Assembly (NCBI GenBank): GCA_900553065.1
Contig: USBZ01000012.1
Span: 1 to 44,101 of the forward strand
Reading direction: 5' to 3'
Origin: an uncultured Desulfovibrio sp.
GTDB taxonomy: Bacteria > Desulfobacterota > Desulfovibrionia > Desulfovibrionales > Desulfovibrionaceae
DNA length: 44,101 bases
Below are positions 23,277 through 31,669 of the stretch, one piece after another. A program made the translations under genes and the position numbers. Each line of letters begins with the position of its first letter. Position 1 is the first letter of the stretch. The notes below the pieces were generated by a model. It was not told the origin of the DNA, searched no databases, and saw only the letters and a program-made list of their open reading frames with translations.

Positions 23277-23736
23277 GACATCCCCTCCCCGAAGGGTTAT
23301 AAAAAACAGAAAGAACAGGTACAGATTTTACGGTAATAAGATAATGATAAAACCACAAGCAACGCAAGGCTTTTTTGGGGAAAAGCGAGCACTTTGCCGA
23401 GTAGTTCTTTTTTTCTCAAAAACAGGGGCAATTTTATGTAATTTCCGCATGGGATCCGGAGAGAATAAAAACGACACAAGTGTACGAGTTGGCTTGTGTT
23501 TTACCTTATACTCCGACATTGCGACAAAACATCCGGCAGGTGCAGATATATATTGCCGGAAGTATCATTCTAAAATATAAAATGGATGATCATATATTTG
23601 TATAAAACTCATTAGTACGGAGCTTATGATGGTTCATATCATAAGCATGATGGATATTTTTTATGAAATGATATGAATAAGTGTCAATATTGTTTATCTT
23701 ATTGATGGGATGCAGATATTTTAGTCGTTACTAGGA
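23277..23736. promoter_or_regulatory. AT-rich control region upstream of the lactate operon
   Basis: About 460 bases, much richer in A/T than the surroundings, with no supported gene. It holds several dyads: ACACAAG-N12-CTTGTGT (23474-23499), TCCGGCA-N15-TGCCGGA (23532-23560), and the hairpin GCTTATGAT-N7-ATCATAAGC (23622-23646). On the minus strand TTGCGT and TTATCT with 17-base spacing in the 23330-23375 area are a weak promoter candidate. The long leader and the dyads suggest binding by one or more regulators, but I cannot name one. No sigma-54 -24/-12 box was convincing. Confidence 0.45.
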
Positions 23737-23775
23737 TTAAAAGAAGCAGGAAGGACGAGATGTCGTCCTTCCTGC
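23737..23775 (-). terminator. Terminator of the KDPG-aldolase operon
   Basis: A perfect 13-bp stem (GCAGGAAGGACGA at 23746-23758, TCGTCCTTCCTGC at 23763-23775) with loop GATG is followed on the minus strand by TTCTTTTAA. It lies about 85 bases past the eda stop. Confidence 0.88.
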
Positions 23776-23861
23776 AAGATAGAGCGAAAACAGTCGGCAG
23801 AAAAAGAATGCGCTGTTTTTTATGAAGCCGTGAGACGTGTCAGTTATGAAATGTTCACACT

Positions 23862-24482
23862 CTACAACGTCCGGCAGAGTTCAGCCTGCGCCGTTATGGC
23901 GTCCCAGCGCCCGGCGGCAACGTCTTCCTTGCTGATGACCCATGTTCCCCCGACGCAGCATACATTGGGCAGGCCAAGATAGGAGCGCACGTTCTGGGCA
24001 TTGATGCCGCCCGTGGGGCAGAAGGTCACGCCGGCGAACGGGGAGGCATAGGCCTTCAGACGGGCGGCTCCGCCGTTCTGTTCGGCCGGAAAGAACTTGA
24101 GAAAGGTAAGACCGTTCTCCCGCGCCGTCATGACCTCGGACGCCGTGGCGACGCCGGGCAGATAGTCGATGCCGGTTTCCTTCCGGCAGGCCAGAAGCGA
24201 CGGCGTCATGCCCGGGCTGACCGCAAAGCGGAATCCGAGCTCGGCGGCCTTTTCCATGTCGGAGGCGGAAAGTACGGTGCCTATGCCCACAAGACTGCCG
24301 GGCACTTCATTCTTCACCCGTTCCGCCACGGCCCAGGCCGAGGGCGTGCGCAGGGTGATTTCAAGAAGACGCAGTCCGCCCTTCACCAGGGCGCGGCAGA
24401 TCTGAAGGGATGTTTCGTTGTCTTCGAGCGCGAGCACGGGAATGACGCGCTGCGCCCGGCACAGATCCTGGAATTCACTCAT
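23862..24482 (-). CDS. eda: KDPG aldolase (2-dehydro-3-deoxyphosphogluconate aldolase, Eda type)
   Basis: This 206-residue protein is of normal Eda length. Glu41 in LEITLRTP and the Schiff-base lysine Lys129 in FLKFFPAE are the catalytic residues; the phosphate loop is CPTGGINAQN. It splits 2-keto-3-deoxy-6-phosphogluconate into pyruvate and glyceraldehyde-3-phosphate. It is the last gene of the catabolic operon and overlaps the kinase gene by 8 bases. KDPGal aldolase (DgoA type) shares the fold, so the sugar's stereochemistry at C4 is not settled. Confidence 0.9.
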   Translation of the reverse strand: MSEFQDLCRAQRVIPVLALEDNETSLQICRALVKGGLRLLEITLRTPSAWAVAERVKNEVPGSLVGIGTVLSASDMEKAAELGFRFAVSPGMTPSLLACRKETGIDYLPGVATASEVMTARENGLTFLKFFPAEQNGGAARLKAYASPFAGVTFCPTGGINAQNVRSYLGLPNVCCVGGTWVISKEDVAAGRWDAITAQAELCRTL

Positions 24483-25440
24483 GGAGCAGCTCCGCAGGCA
24501 TACGGTTGGCGGGAATGACGGCGCCCGGTTCGCCTATGACGGCCGCCGCGAGAACATGACCTCTGGCGGCGGATTCCTCCGGTCTCAGACCGTGCAGGCG
24601 GGCGTGCACATAGGCCGCGGCAAAGGAGTCTCCCGCGGCCGTGGTATCGACGACTTTTTCCGCAGGCCGGGGCGTAACGCGACGCATGATCCTTCCGTCC
24701 CACACAAGACACGGGTTAGGTCCGTCCTTCATGACGATTTCCGCGCCCGGCCTCACGGCGCGGACGAGCATGGCCGCCGCGTCTTCCGGACAGGATGCCT
24801 TCACGCCGAAGGCTTCCGCCTCTTCCGGGGAAAGAAAGATCATGGAGCAGAGCGGAAGCATGCGACGATACCAGGCTTCGGCCCGGGAAAGCGCGCTTTT
24901 TCGGTCTGAGCCCCACAGGCGAGGCCGGAAATTGGCGTCGAAGCATATGGATACGCTTCCGGCCAGCTCCTCCAGCCGTTGCAGAAGACGTTCTCTGCCG
25001 TCTTCCAGAAAGACGGCCAGACTGATGCCGCTCAGATAGATGACGTCGAACGAGGCAAGCTTTTCGAGAAGGGCGTCCGCCCCCTCGCCCGAGTAGCATG
25101 AGCGGGCGGCGGAGGCGGAACGCCAGTACTGGAAGGAGCGCTCCCCGCGCTCGTCGAGCTGTATCATGTACAGGCCGGGAACGGCATCGGGCAGTCTTCG
25201 GGTGAGGGAGGCGTCGATGCCTTCCCCGGCCCAGAAGTCGAGCATGGCGTCGCTCAGCGGATCGGTTCCTGCGGCGGACAGGTAGGAGACGTCCAGTCCG
25301 CCCAGCCGTGAAAGGTACACGGCGGTGTTGAGGGTGTCGCCGCTGAAGCTCTGCCGGAAGAGTCCCTTTTCCGGGCCGTTCACGGGCAGAAGCTCGACCA
25401 TGCATTCGCCCGTGACGGCGATGCGGGGACGGCGGGACAT
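24475..25440 (-). CDS. PfkB-family sugar kinase, 2-keto-3-deoxygluconate kinase-like
   Basis: This 321-residue ribokinase-family protein has the N-terminal signature with FSGDTLNTAVYLSRLG (substrate loop) and the C-terminal DTTAAGDSFAAAY motif with the catalytic base Asp271. The substrate loop GDTLN rather than GGNPLN is the form found in KDG kinases (KdgK). Its partner immediately downstream is KDPG aldolase, which uses the KDG kinase product. Its ATG shares a base with the stop of the class-V PLP gene (TGATG), so translation is coupled. Other 2-keto-3-deoxy acids are possible substrates. Confidence 0.85.
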   Translation of the reverse strand: MSRRPRIAVTGECMVELLPVNGPEKGLFRQSFSGDTLNTAVYLSRLGGLDVSYLSAAGTDPLSDAMLDFWAGEGIDASLTRRLPDAVPGLYMIQLDERGERSFQYWRSASAARSCYSGEGADALLEKLASFDVIYLSGISLAVFLEDGRERLLQRLEELAGSVSICFDANFRPRLWGSDRKSALSRAEAWYRRMLPLCSMIFLSPEEAEAFGVKASCPEDAAAMLVRAVRPGAEIVMKDGPNPCLVWDGRIMRRVTPRPAEKVVDTTAAGDSFAAAYVHARLHGLRPEESAARGHVLAAAVIGEPGAVIPANRMPAELLHE

Positions 25441-26624
25441 CAGGCGATCCCCCTGTAGGCGCGCAGGCAGTCCATGAGGCGCAGAATCTCGTCTTCGGTG
25501 TTGAAGAAGTGCAGGGAGACGCGGATGCTCTTGCGGCTCGGCATGCCGGCGGCGAGGTTGCGGGTCTTGATGAGAATGTTGCGCTGCCAGGCGAACTTCA
25601 CCAGATCGTCGGCGTCGAGTCCGGGGAAGGTGAAGCCCACGATGCCGGAGGAAACCTGCTCCTCTTCGGGGGAGAGGCGCACGATTTCGGGCAGTTCGGC
25701 CAGCTTCTGCATGAGCGAGGCCTGAAGCGCACGATTGCGCTGCATGATGTTTTCCACGCCGAGCAGGTCGAGATAGGTGGCGGCGTTGCCGAGCGCGGCA
25801 AAGGGCGGAAGGTGACGGGAGCCGTATTCGAACTTTCTGGCGTCGTTTCTGATGTCGTAGGAATAGTCGGTGTAGCTGAAGGAGGCTTCGGAGCCCACGC
25901 CTATGGCCTGGGGGCGGACGCTGTGCAGAAATTCCTCATCGAGCAGCATGACGGCGGTGCCGTGCAGTCCGAGCATCCACTTGTAGCCGGCGGCGAGGTA
26001 GACGTCGCAGCCTGCGGCGGGAAAGTCCACCGGAATCTGTCCTGCCGACTGGGCGCCGTCCCAGATGATGCGTCCGCCGTGCCTGTGCACGATTTCGGAA
26101 ATTTCCCTGACCGGCTGGCAGAAGCCGGCGATGTGACTCACATGGCTCATGACGGCAAGGCGGGTATGCTCATTGCAGGTCTGTTCCATATTGTCCAGCG
26201 CTTCCTGCATGGTTTTGCCCACCTTCACGTAGCGCACGGTGTATCCCAGACGGCGCGCGCCTTCGAGCAGCGGAAGCAGCACGGCGGGGTTTTCCTGGTC
26301 GGTGGTGACGACTTCGTCGCCGGGGCCGAGGGCGAAATGGGGCAGAAGCAGATTGAGACCGTCGGCAATGCCGCGGACAAAGGCGGTCTGCGCCACCGGC
26401 GTGTGGAAGAACGCCGCGAGACGGCGGCGGGACTCTTCGGTGGCGGCATGAAGCCTGTCATACACGTCGGCGCGGCTGGGGCTGTTGTAGAAAACGTCGT
26501 TCTCCAGTTCCTGCACGGCGTAGTGCACGCAGGCCAGCTTGGGGCCCTGATCCGCCGTATTCAGAAAGTCGAAGCGGGCGATGGCCGGAATGTCGAGATT
26601 GAACTGTGTCCTGTCGAAAAGCAT
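25440..26624 (-). CDS. Class-V aminotransferase-fold PLP enzyme
   Basis: This 394-residue protein is of the NifS/isopenicillin-N-epimerase-like class V. The PLP lysine is Lys215 in AAGYKWMLG; Asp189 in WDGAQSAG contacts the cofactor nitrogen; VVTTDQENPA carries the usual substrate-side residues. This group includes cysteine desulfurases, racemases/epimerases, lyases and transaminases, so the reaction cannot be read directly. In this operon, ahead of KDG kinase and KDPG aldolase, deamination or beta-elimination of an amino-sugar acid would make sense. A cysteine desulfurase role is unlikely, as no active-site cysteine loop (SGHK... / RxGxHCA) is seen. Confidence 0.8.
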   Translation of the reverse strand: MLFDRTQFNLDIPAIARFDFLNTADQGPKLACVHYAVQELENDVFYNSPSRADVYDRLHAATEESRRRLAAFFHTPVAQTAFVRGIADGLNLLLPHFALGPGDEVVTTDQENPAVLLPLLEGARRLGYTVRYVKVGKTMQEALDNMEQTCNEHTRLAVMSHVSHIAGFCQPVREISEIVHRHGGRIIWDGAQSAGQIPVDFPAAGCDVYLAAGYKWMLGLHGTAVMLLDEEFLHSVRPQAIGVGSEASFSYTDYSYDIRNDARKFEYGSRHLPPFAALGNAATYLDLLGVENIMQRNRALQASLMQKLAELPEIVRLSPEEEQVSSGIVGFTFPGLDADDLVKFAWQRNILIKTRNLAAGMPSRKSIRVSLHFFNTEDEILRLMDCLRAYRGIA

Positions 26625-26654
26625 GGAAATCTTCTCCCGTGATCGGAAAAACGA

Positions 26655-26689
26655 AAAAGGGGCTGCCGGAGAGGACTTGATCCGGCAGC
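26655..26689 (-). terminator. Internal terminator/attenuator between amidohydrolase and PLP-enzyme genes
   Basis: A 9-bp stem (GCTGCCGGA at 26662-26670, TCCGGCAGC at 26681-26689) is followed on the minus strand by CCCCTTTTTCG. It starts 8 bases after the amidohydrolase stop. It looks like a real but moderate terminator, so the last three genes may be made at a lower level by read-through. Confidence 0.6.
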
Positions 26690-26696
26690 ACCCGGC

Positions 26697-27941
26697 TTAC
26701 CCGGCAACGACGGGCGTGATTTTGCCGTCGTCGACGACGAGGCGTCCGTACTGATACACGGCCCGGACGTCTTTGCCGAAGGCAAGGTCGTCCAGCGGAT
26801 TGCCGCCGAGAAGCGTGATGTCGGCGCGCTTGCCGCGCTCAAGGCTGCCGATTTCCTTTTCCAGACCGCAGCAGGCGGCGGCAACGCCGGTGGCGCAGTC
26901 GAGAATGGCGCTGTTGGACATGTCGAGGTATTCCTTGAGAATGCCGAAGCAGAGGGCATAGTCGCTGAACTCTGTGAGATGGCAGCCGGCGTCCGTACCG
27001 AGGGCGAAGCGCACGCCCTGATTGATGATGCGGGCGGTCACGTCCATGCGTTCCTTGCGGAAGACGCGCCAGAACTCCTGCTGCTCCACGGGGAAGTTCG
27101 TCACGGGCGTGCGGTAGGAGGCGCTGAAGGCAGGGCAGAGAATGATGCCCTGCTTCGCCATTTCATCCACGATGGCGGCATCATAGTCGATGGTGCCGTC
27201 CGCGCCGCGGAAGCTGCAGTGTTCCACCGTGGACACCCCGGCCTTGACGGCAATGCGGATGGAGTCGGTGCTGTGCACGTGTACGGAGGTCATCTTGCCG
27301 CGCATGCGGGCTTCCGAGGCAAAGGCGTTCACTTCGGCCTGATTGTACTGAAGCACGCCGGAGCCGGAATTCGGCGTCATGTTGCCGCCGGAGATCATCA
27401 TCTTCAGGAAGTCGGCGCCGTCCTTGATGGTCTGACGGGCTTCTCTGCGCACGTTTTCCTCGCCTTCCACCTCTCTGTTCAGATACCAGCAGTGGCCGCC
27501 CGTCACGGTGAAGGGTCTGCCGCTGGCCACGATGCTGCTGCCGCGCATGGTTCCTTCGCGGATGGCGTCGCGAAGCTGAAAGATGCCGTCGGTGGCGGCG
27601 CCGCAGTCGCGCACGGTGGTGACGCCCGCCAGAATGGAGGCCTGGGCGTTGCGCACGAGGCGCAGCATCATGAGCGGTTCGCTGTTCATTTCTTCCAGCA
27701 TGTCGAGATAGGGATCATTCCGGCAGCTGAAGCTCAGATGGACGTGAGCGTCGATGAATCCGGGCACGGCCCAGGCTTCGGGGCGGAAGTCCACGGCGGC
27801 GTCGGGATAGGCCGCTTCGGCCTCTTCCCACGAGAGAAGGTCGATGATGCGGTCATCATGAAGAACAAGAGCGGCGTGCTCCATTACCTGACCGTTGCCC
27901 GGCTGGGGAATGGCGGCCTTCACTTTAACAATGGTTTTCAT
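26697..27941 (-). CDS. Amidohydrolase-superfamily metal-dependent hydrolase
   Basis: This 414-residue TIM-barrel protein is of the imidazolonepropionase/Xaa-Pro-dipeptidase-like branch. Metal ligands visible are His66 and His68 (DAHVHLS), the carboxylated lysine Lys180 (DFLKMMISGG), His221/His223 region and His241 (TVEHCSF), and Asp317 (LGTDAG). It hydrolyses a C-N (amide or cyclic amide) bond. I chose 27941 because GAGGTT lies 8 bases upstream; the frame runs 7 codons further. It overlaps the VOC gene by 17 bases. In this operon it could open a lactam or remove an acyl group from an amino sugar acid. Peptidase activity on Xaa-Pro is the known alternative. Confidence 0.85.
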   Translation of the reverse strand: MKTIVKVKAAIPQPGNGQVMEHAALVLHDDRIIDLLSWEEAEAAYPDAAVDFRPEAWAVPGFIDAHVHLSFSCRNDPYLDMLEEMNSEPLMMLRLVRNAQASILAGVTTVRDCGAATDGIFQLRDAIREGTMRGSSIVASGRPFTVTGGHCWYLNREVEGEENVRREARQTIKDGADFLKMMISGGNMTPNSGSGVLQYNQAEVNAFASEARMRGKMTSVHVHSTDSIRIAVKAGVSTVEHCSFRGADGTIDYDAAIVDEMAKQGIILCPAFSASYRTPVTNFPVEQQEFWRVFRKERMDVTARIINQGVRFALGTDAGCHLTEFSDYALCFGILKEYLDMSNSAILDCATGVAAACCGLEKEIGSLERGKRADITLLGGNPLDDLAFGKDVRAVYQYGRLVVDDGKITPVVAG

Positions 27942-28341
27942 GCTGAACCTCGTTTGGCGCATTCAGTTCCTGAAGGACCTGATGCAGTTCTATGCGTTCA
28001 CGATCGGGGCCGAACAGGAACATGATTTTGCTGCGGCCCTGAAAGATGATGCGCGGTGTTTCATCCATAAAATCGTAACCCTGCGCGTGCAGTCTCGCTG
28101 CGGCGCGTTCCACGTCGTCGACGCGGTAGGCGACGTGATTGATGGGGATGTCGTCATAAAGATGTTCGGCGTACTCGATGAGCTCGATCATGAAGCTGCC
28201 GTTGTCGATCATGGCGGCTCTGGCCTTCTTCACGGGGTTGGTATCCCTGGCGACCACGCGGAAGCCGAAGTTGCGGCAGTAAAAGCCGACGCTTTCCTCC
28301 AGATCGGAGACCACAATGCCGACGTGATGGATTTCAAACAT
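27925..28341 (-). CDS. VOC-superfamily (glyoxalase/dioxygenase-fold) protein
   Basis: This 138-residue protein has two beta-alpha-beta-beta-beta modules of the vicinal-oxygen-chelate fold. It opens with IHHVGIVVSDLEESVGFY and has INHVAYRVDDVE in the second module and RIELHQV at the end, giving His6, His69-like and Glu metal ligands as in glyoxalase I and epimerases. GAGG lies upstream of 28341. It begins 8 bases after the Gfo/Idh/MocA stop. VOC proteins include isomerases, lyases and epimerases; in a sugar-acid pathway an epimerase or lyase step is plausible, but no specific function can be assigned. Confidence 0.8.
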   Translation of the reverse strand: MFEIHHVGIVVSDLEESVGFYCRNFGFRVVARDTNPVKKARAAMIDNGSFMIELIEYAEHLYDDIPINHVAYRVDDVERAAARLHAQGYDFMDETPRIIFQGRSKIMFLFGPDRERIELHQVLQELNAPNEVQHENHC

Positions 28342-28349
28342 GGCGGACC

Positions 28350-29369
28350 TCAGCGGATTTCCGAAAGATGCACGACGCGGCCTTCCTTGGCGGAAAGGCG
28401 GCAGGCCAGAGCCACGCGCAGGTTTTCCAGCGCGCTGTCCACCGTGGAGATGGGCGCGATGCCGGGATTTTCCACGCAGCGGATGAAGTGCAGGCACTCG
28501 TCCTTGAGGGCGTAGGATTCCAGACCGCTTTCTTCGGTAAGACCGCCGGGCCAGCGCAGAAGGCCGGGATAGAACACGCCGTTCGTGTTGTAGAGGGAGA
28601 GCATCTGGTTCAGACCGTTGAAGCTGAGATTGCCCTTGTCGCCGATGAGATCCATGCGGGTGTCGTTTTCTTCCATGGGCATGCTGGGAGAAAGCGTCCA
28701 GGAATCCTCCATGACGCCGAGAGCGCCGTTGCGGAAGCGCAGAATGGCGCAGATGTTGTCGTCTTCTCCGCTCTTGCGGCGCATGTAGGAGTCGGATTCC
28801 GCAAAGACGTGTTCCACTTCGTCTTCCAGGAACCAGCGCAGGATGTCGATGTTGTGACCGAGAATGTGCACGAACATGCCCACTTCCCACATCCAGGGCG
28901 TACGATCGGAGTTGCGGGAACCGCGCTTGATGGAAAGACGGAACAGATTGCCCAGATAGTCGTTGCGCAGAAGCGCCTTGACGCGGCGCAGGGCGGGATT
29001 GAATCGTTCAATGAAGCCGACCATGGCGATCTTGTCGGAGGCATCGGCGGCGGCCTTGATGCGCAGGGCGTCCTCCAGCGTGGGGGCGAGGGGCTTTTCC
29101 ATGAACACATGCTTGCCGGCGGCGAGCGCCTCTTCCACAAGCTGAGCCTGCATCTGAAGAGGACCGGCCACGGCTATGGCGTCGAGGTCGTTGTCGCGAA
29201 GAAGATCGTGATAGTCGTCGCAGAGCTGCGCGCCGAAGGTTTCGTGACCGGCGTGCTTGGCGGGATTGCCCACGGCGATGGTCTTGAGGCGGCAGAAGCC
29301 GGTGTCATGGAAACCCTTGGCAAGCTGACGGCCGAAATTGCCGAAACCTATCATTCCGAGATTGATCAT
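28350..29369 (-). CDS. Gfo/Idh/MocA-family NAD(P)-dependent oxidoreductase
   Basis: This 339-residue protein has an N-terminal Rossmann domain (GMIGFGNFGRQLA, residues 5-17; MEKPLAPT with the catalytic-area lysine) and a C-terminal alpha/beta substrate domain. The family oxidises sugars, inositols and sugar acids at a secondary hydroxyl or C1. ATG at 29369 has AAAGGA upstream; the longer open frame before it belongs to the antisense of the neighbouring gene. A dehydrogenase producing a lactone or keto-sugar, followed by the MBL hydrolase next door, is a sensible pair. Confidence 0.87.
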   Translation of the reverse strand: MINLGMIGFGNFGRQLAKGFHDTGFCRLKTIAVGNPAKHAGHETFGAQLCDDYHDLLRDNDLDAIAVAGPLQMQAQLVEEALAAGKHVFMEKPLAPTLEDALRIKAAADASDKIAMVGFIERFNPALRRVKALLRNDYLGNLFRLSIKRGSRNSDRTPWMWEVGMFVHILGHNIDILRWFLEDEVEHVFAESDSYMRRKSGEDDNICAILRFRNGALGVMEDSWTLSPSMPMEENDTRMDLIGDKGNLSFNGLNQMLSLYNTNGVFYPGLLRWPGGLTEESGLESYALKDECLHFIRCVENPGIAPISTVDSALENLRVALACRLSAKEGRVVHLSEIR

Positions 29370-29395
29370 GGATTGTTCCTTTGCTTCACCTGTTC

Positions 29396-30124
29396 TCAGC
29401 GCATGAGAGGCAGGGCGGAGGTGGAGAAGTGGCTGACGGCGGCATCGAGATGCTTCTGACCGTCCTTCAGAGTCCAGGAGCCGTGGCCGGGGAAGAGGCA
29501 GTCGATGCCGAGACCGGCAAGCTTGCCGATGTTGTCTCTGTAGGTGCCGAGCTCGCAGCCGGGGCAGTTGATGATGCTGACGTATCCGTTCAGGAAAACG
29601 GTGTCGCCGGAGAAGATCGCGCGTCCGGCGGGCGTTTCCAGAACGTAGCAGACGCCGTCCACGCTGTGTCCGGGCACCTTGACGGCACGCAGGCTCCAGC
29701 TGCCGAACTCGTAGACGGCGCCGTCTTCCACGACGTCGTCCACATGGCAGACGGGAAAGCGGTAATCCTGGGGATAGGCGCCCTTTCTCTTGGCCAGCGT
29801 CAGGCCGAGTCCCCATTCGTCGCCGCTTTCCACGAGCGCCTTTTCACCGGCGCTGGCATGGATGCGGAAGGAGGCGTGCTTCTGCAGTGCCGCCGCTCCG
29901 CCGCTGTGATCGCCGTGCCCGTGCGTAAGAAAGAGATCGGTGATGGAGGAGAGCGGCGTTACCTGTTCGATGTTGTGCTTTAGTTCCGTGATGTCGATGC
30001 CGCAGCCGCTGTCGATGAGCACGCTGTGTTCGCCGTCATGGATGAGATAGACATGGCAGTCCTTGTAGTGGGAGAGACCGAATTCTCCGCTGCCAACCCA
30101 GTAAACGATGTCGGTGAGTTTCAT
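29396..30124 (-). CDS. Metallo-beta-lactamase-fold hydrolase (possible lactonase)
   Basis: This 242-residue protein has the full MBL metal motif THGHGDH (His68, His70, Asp72, His73), then VPGHSVDG, an FSGDTVF aspartate and FPGHGSW histidine, so a dinuclear metal site is complete. Members close to this type hydrolyse thioesters (glyoxalase II) or lactones. There is no signal peptide. Its neighbour is a sugar-type dehydrogenase, which makes lactone opening a natural guess, not a demonstrated role. The leader contains a hairpin at 30139-30160. Confidence 0.83.
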   Translation of the reverse strand: MKLTDIVYWVGSGEFGLSHYKDCHVYLIHDGEHSVLIDSGCGIDITELKHNIEQVTPLSSITDLFLTHGHGDHSGGAAALQKHASFRIHASAGEKALVESGDEWGLGLTLAKRKGAYPQDYRFPVCHVDDVVEDGAVYEFGSWSLRAVKVPGHSVDGVCYVLETPAGRAIFSGDTVFLNGYVSIINCPGCELGTYRDNIGKLAGLGIDCLFPGHGSWTLKDGQKHLDAAVSHFSTSALPLMR

Positions 30125-30138
30125 GATGATGCCTTGTT

Positions 30139-30160
30139 GCGCCTCTGCCTGCAGAGGCGC
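30139..30160 (-). other. Hairpin in the leader of the MBL gene
   Basis: GCGCCTCTG (30139-30147), loop CCTG, CAGAGGCGC (30152-30160): a 9-bp perfect stem ending 14 bases before the MBL start codon. It could affect translation start or mark a processing point in the 243-base gap after dctM. Confidence 0.5.
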
Positions 30161-30318
30161 CTTTGTGAGAGCGTCCGTGCCGCGCCGCGTTCCGGAATCA
30201 GGGGAAATTCCGAAGCGTCCGGGTGTCGTCAGACGGCGGCCGGCGAACGGGCGGCTGTGGCGGGGCGGAGGAGGAAAGGAACCGCCGTGCCGGTTGAAGG
30301 AAGTTCGGGGTGGAGAGT

Positions 30319-30355
30319 CACGGCCGCTCCGGAGGAAAATCCGGAAGCGGCCGTG
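30319..30355 (-). other. GC-rich hairpin after dctM
   Basis: CACGGCCGCTCCGGA (from 30319) pairs with TCCGGAAGCGGCCGTG (to 30355) in a stem of about 15 bp with one bulge and a short loop. It lies 12 bases after the dctM stop. No T-run follows, so it is probably an mRNA 3'-end stabiliser separating transporter and enzyme genes. Confidence 0.5.
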
Positions 30356-30367
30356 CGGATACCGGAA

Positions 30368-31660
30368 TCAGAGCAGGCCCGAGGAGCGTGGCATCCAGAG
30401 CGTAAGTTCTGGAATGTAAGCGACCATGAAAACCACGATGAACACGCTGACGACGAAGGGCAGAATGGCTCGCATGGCCTTGCCTACCGGTACTTCACCG
30501 ATGGCTGCGGCGATGAATATGCACATGCCGTACGGCGGTGTGGACAGCCCCACGATGGCGGCAAGGCAATAGAACACGCCGAAATGTACGGGATGGATGC
30601 CGAGTTCCATGGCGATGGGAACCAGAATGGGGGCAAATACGAGTACGATGATGTTGGCGTCCATAATGGCTCCGAGAATAAGGAGCAGCACGGTGATGGC
30701 GCCGAGAATGACGTGCGGATTTTCCGAAATGGAAAGAATGGCATTGGAGAGAGCGACCGGAATCTGGCCCAGGGCGACCAGCCAGCCGAAGGGCTGTACC
30801 ATGGCGATGATGACGAGCACGGCGCCGGAGGTGAGCATGGAGCGCTTCATGCAGATGCACAGGTCGCGGAAGGTGAAGTTGCGGTAGTAGAAGAAGCCGA
30901 GAGCCATGGCGTAGAGCACGGCCACGGCGGCGCACTCGGTCGGGGTGAATATGCCGTTCACCACGCCGAAGCGGATGATGAAGGGAATCATGAGGGCGGG
31001 GATGGTTCTCACCAATGCATGCACCACCTGACGCGGCGTATAGGTGATGGTGGACTTAGGATATTTGCGCTTGGAGGAAAGGATGGCGGTGACGACCATC
31101 ATGGCTACGGCGAGAAGCAGACCGGGAATGATGCCGCCGGCAAAGAGCGCCGCGATGGAAACGCCCGGAATGAGGGCTCCGTACATGACCATGCAGATGC
31201 TGGGCGGAATGATGGGTGATATGACGGAAGATATGGCCGTGACGGCGACGGAGAATTCGGCATCGTAGCCGTTCTTCTTCATGGCGGGAATGAGAATGCC
31301 GCCCACAGTGGCGGTATCGGCCACGGCGGAGCCGGAAATGCCCGCAAAAAGCACGGAGACCACGATGTTCACATGGGCCAGCGCGCCGCGGATGTGGCCT
31401 AGAATGATGTTGCACACGAAGAGCAGATCGTCCACGACCTTGGTGCGGGTCATGATTTCGCCCATCAGCATGAACAGCGGAATGGCCAGCATGCCGAATG
31501 AGTCTATTCCTTGAAAAGTCTGCTGGAAAATAATCTGAGGAGGCACCTGTCCCCAGCAGAAAATGCTGAAGACCACGGTGAGTCCCAGGGCAAAGAAGAT
31601 GGGAGTGCCGGAAAGAAAGAAAACAATCATGAAAAGAACGATGATGACGGCAAGGCTCAT
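30368..31660 (-). CDS. dctM: TRAP transporter large membrane subunit (DctM)
   Basis: This 430-residue protein has about 12 membrane segments of the DctM family. Typical stretches are GIDSFGMLAIPLFMLMGEIM near the start, SGSAVADTATVGGILIPAMKKNGYD in the middle (shown in part as GSAVADTATVGG) and GLSTPPYGMCIF near the end. It forms the Na+-driven translocation channel with DctQ. AGGAG precedes the ATG and the gap from dctQ is 9 bases. Confidence 0.93.
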   Translation of the reverse strand: MSLAVIIVLFMIVFFLSGTPIFFALGLTVVFSIFCWGQVPPQIIFQQTFQGIDSFGMLAIPLFMLMGEIMTRTKVVDDLLFVCNIILGHIRGALAHVNIVVSVLFAGISGSAVADTATVGGILIPAMKKNGYDAEFSVAVTAISSVISPIIPPSICMVMYGALIPGVSIAALFAGGIIPGLLLAVAMMVVTAILSSKRKYPKSTITYTPRQVVHALVRTIPALMIPFIIRFGVVNGIFTPTECAAVAVLYAMALGFFYYRNFTFRDLCICMKRSMLTSGAVLVIIAMVQPFGWLVALGQIPVALSNAILSISENPHVILGAITVLLLILGAIMDANIIVLVFAPILVPIAMELGIHPVHFGVFYCLAAIVGLSTPPYGMCIFIAAAIGEVPVGKAMRAILPFVVSVFIVVFMVAYIPELTLWMPRSSGLL

Positions 31661-31669
31661 GGTGCACTC

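Noticed and set aside
23215..23580. 121-codon plus-strand frame in the lactate-operon upstream region
   Set aside because: It begins inside the GlcD-type gene on the other strand, has no ribosome binding site or domain, and covers what looks like regulatory AT-rich DNA.
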